The position numbers were made by a program, and so were the translations under genes. Shown one piece after another: positions 63,011 to 64,000 of a stretch of 64,000 nucleotides of DNA (position 1 is the stretch's first letter; each line of letters starts with the position of its first letter). The stretch is from Chitinophagales bacterium (GTDB lineage Bacteria; Bacteroidota; Bacteroidia; Chitinophagales; UBA2359), in assembly GCA_016787295.1 (NCBI GenBank), contig JAEUUX010000051.1, positions 36,982-100,981 of the forward strand, in the 5' to 3' direction. The notes below the pieces were generated by a model that was not told where the DNA came from, did not search any database, and saw nothing but the letters and a program-made list of their open reading frames with translations.

Positions 63011-63778
63011 ATGGGAGCATTACCTATCTTAGCAGCAGTAGTAGCAATACTACTTTCGGGACTAAAAATTGCACAAGAGTACCAAAGAGCCATTGTATTT
63101 AGACTCGGACGTTTCCAAACCATAAAAGGTCCCGGATTATATTGGCTAATTCCTTTTATCGAAAGACAACAAAAAGTCGACATCAGAACAAAAACCGTCG
63201 ACCTCGAACAACAAGAAACAATAACCAAAGACAGTGTAACCATAAAAGTCAATGCCGTATTGTGGTTTAAGATAATAAATCCCGAAAACGCCATTATCAA
63301 AGTTGCCGACTACAACAAAGCCGTATACCAATTCTCTGTTTCTGCCCTAAGAAACATAATTGGACAACACAGCCTTGACGAAGTTTTGCGCGAAAGAGAA
63401 CAAATAAACACAAACCTACAAAAAATCGTCGACCAAACAACAGAACCTTGGGGAGTCAAAATAGAAATGGTAGAAATGAAAGATGTCGAAATCCCAGAAG
63501 GAATGCAAAGAGCAATGGCAAGAGAAGCAGAAGCAATAAGAGAAAAACGCGCCCGAATCGTAAAAGCAGAAGCAGAATTAGATGCCTCTATAAAACTAAC
63601 ACAAGGCGCAAAAGAAATGGAAGGCAGCCCTATTGCCCTCGAATTAAGACGAATGCAAATGCTATCCGAAATAGGAATAGACAACAATACAACAACAATT
63701 GTACTTGTCCCATCTGATTTTACAAACGCCGCAAAAAGCTTTGCCGAGCTTACTAAACAGAAAAAAACAATTGAATAA
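63011..63778 (+). CDS. Slipin (stomatin/SPFH family)
   Basis: The 255-residue protein has an N-terminal hydrophobic hairpin (1-18), then the band 7 domain: EYQRAIVFRLGRF, KGPGLYWLIPFIERQQKVDIRT, VTIKVNAVLWFKI, SVSALRNIIGQHSLDEVLREREQIN, and a C-terminal helix MQRAMAREAEAIREKRARIVKAEAE. SPFH proteins oligomerise at the membrane and are often linked to proteases of the NfeD type; no such gene is visible here. It follows the amidohydrolase gene. Confidence 0.94.
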   Translation: MGALPILAAVVAILLSGLKIAQEYQRAIVFRLGRFQTIKGPGLYWLIPFIERQQKVDIRTKTVDLEQQETITKDSVTIKVNAVLWFKIINPENAIIKVADYNKAVYQFSVSALRNIIGQHSLDEVLREREQINTNLQKIVDQTTEPWGVKIEMVEMKDVEIPEGMQRAMAREAEAIREKRARIVKAEAELDASIKLTQGAKEMEGSPIALELRRMQMLSEIGIDNNTTTIVLVPSDFTNAAKSFAELTKQKKTIE

Positions 63779-63879
63779 ACCCGTATTTGCTGCTTGTTAA
63801 ATAACAAACATTCAAACACACAATCCTGAGCAAACACAACACTACCCAACTCAAAAAAAACAGTAACAATTGAACTAGC

Positions 63880-64000
63880 AATATTGGCTTGCGTCAACAG
63901 AATATTGGCTTGCGTCAACAGAATATTGGCTTGCGTCAACAGAATATTGGCTTGCGTCAACAGAATATTGGCTTGCGTCAACAGAATATTGGCTTGCGTC
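63880..64000. repeat. 21-bp tandem repeat array, cut by the window edge
   Basis: Five complete 21-bp units (63880-63984) and a 16-bp partial unit follow one another without any difference. The unit starts AATATTGGCTTG and ends CGTCAACAG. On the minus strand it reads as a 7-codon repeat TQANILL, in a frame opening into the shadow of the slipin gene, with no credible gene. The array continues beyond the window. Confidence 0.95.

Noticed and set aside
63880..64000. CRISPR array
   Set aside because: The 21-bp units are directly adjacent and identical, with no spacers, and there are no cas genes.
1..64000. tRNA, rRNA or intact insertion sequence genes
   Set aside because: I looked in all spacers and saw no cloverleaf-like sequence, rRNA segment or transposase; small RNAs without obvious landmarks cannot be excluded by eye.

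Overview
The window is chromosomal DNA from a member of the Bacteroidota (a Chitinophagia/Saprospiria-like lineage is my best guess; the genus cannot be fixed from sequence alone). Evidence: giant secreted proteins with SprB repeats and type IX secretion (T9SS) sorting tails, a TonB-dependent receptor with a carboxypeptidase-regulatory domain, DUF349 and DUF5522 proteins, a short NuoG, AT-rich intergenic DNA without clear Shine-Dalgarno sequences, and promoters of the Bacteroidota type (-33 TTTG, -7 TAnnTTTG). Several promoters match both boxes with 19-20 bp spacing.

Layout. 1-1145: 5' part of uvrB (minus). 1351-3712: an apparent three-gene unit with its own promoter and terminator: an MglA/Ras-like GTPase, a two-helix membrane protein and an SGNH hydrolase. 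3964-9186: a 1740-residue secreted protein of fifteen ~113-residue repeats with no sorting tail. 9603-15936: a hypothetical secreted protein, an EVE protein, galT, rlmH, floA, a YciH/SUI1-like factor and a family 2 glycosyltransferase. 16028-18557: a YbjN-like protein and an overlapping gene pair, an AAA15-type ATPase plus a 153-residue partner, which looks like a conflict/defence module. 18703-32706: a GH18-CUB T9SS protein, a UvrD-like helicase, a DUF349 protein, a SirB1-like protein, topA, a DUF5522 mini-gene, apt, dcd, hpf, a DUF1761 protein and a small unknown. 32941-40941: a 2666-residue adhesin with 26 SprB-type repeats and a type B sorting domain. 40954-41651: non-coding DNA holding a 471-bp element with 30-bp terminal inverted repeats, a displaced terminator and one copy of a GC-rich dispersed repeat whose other copy is at 11347-11455. 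41708-49609: a TlpA-fold/SPOR protein without redox cysteines, a lipoprotein, a response regulator, hemE and a TonB receptor. 49829-58020: a DUF885 peptidase, an ABC-F ATPase, a W/Y-repeat secreted protein, a PabC-like enzyme and two proteins with DsbD-alpha-like domains. 58348-63778: kynU, a short nuoG, a possible PD-(D/E)XK-fold protein, an M20 amidohydrolase and a slipin. 63880-64000: start of a 21-bp tandem repeat cut by the window edge.

Most genes are single housekeeping units separated by their own promoters and terminators. The accessory signal lies in the two unusual multi-gene units (1351-3712 and 16730-18557), the two giant repeat proteins, and the repeats and mobile-like DNA at 11.3 kb, 41 kb and 63.9 kb. 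No tRNA, rRNA, CRISPR array or intact transposase gene was recognised.
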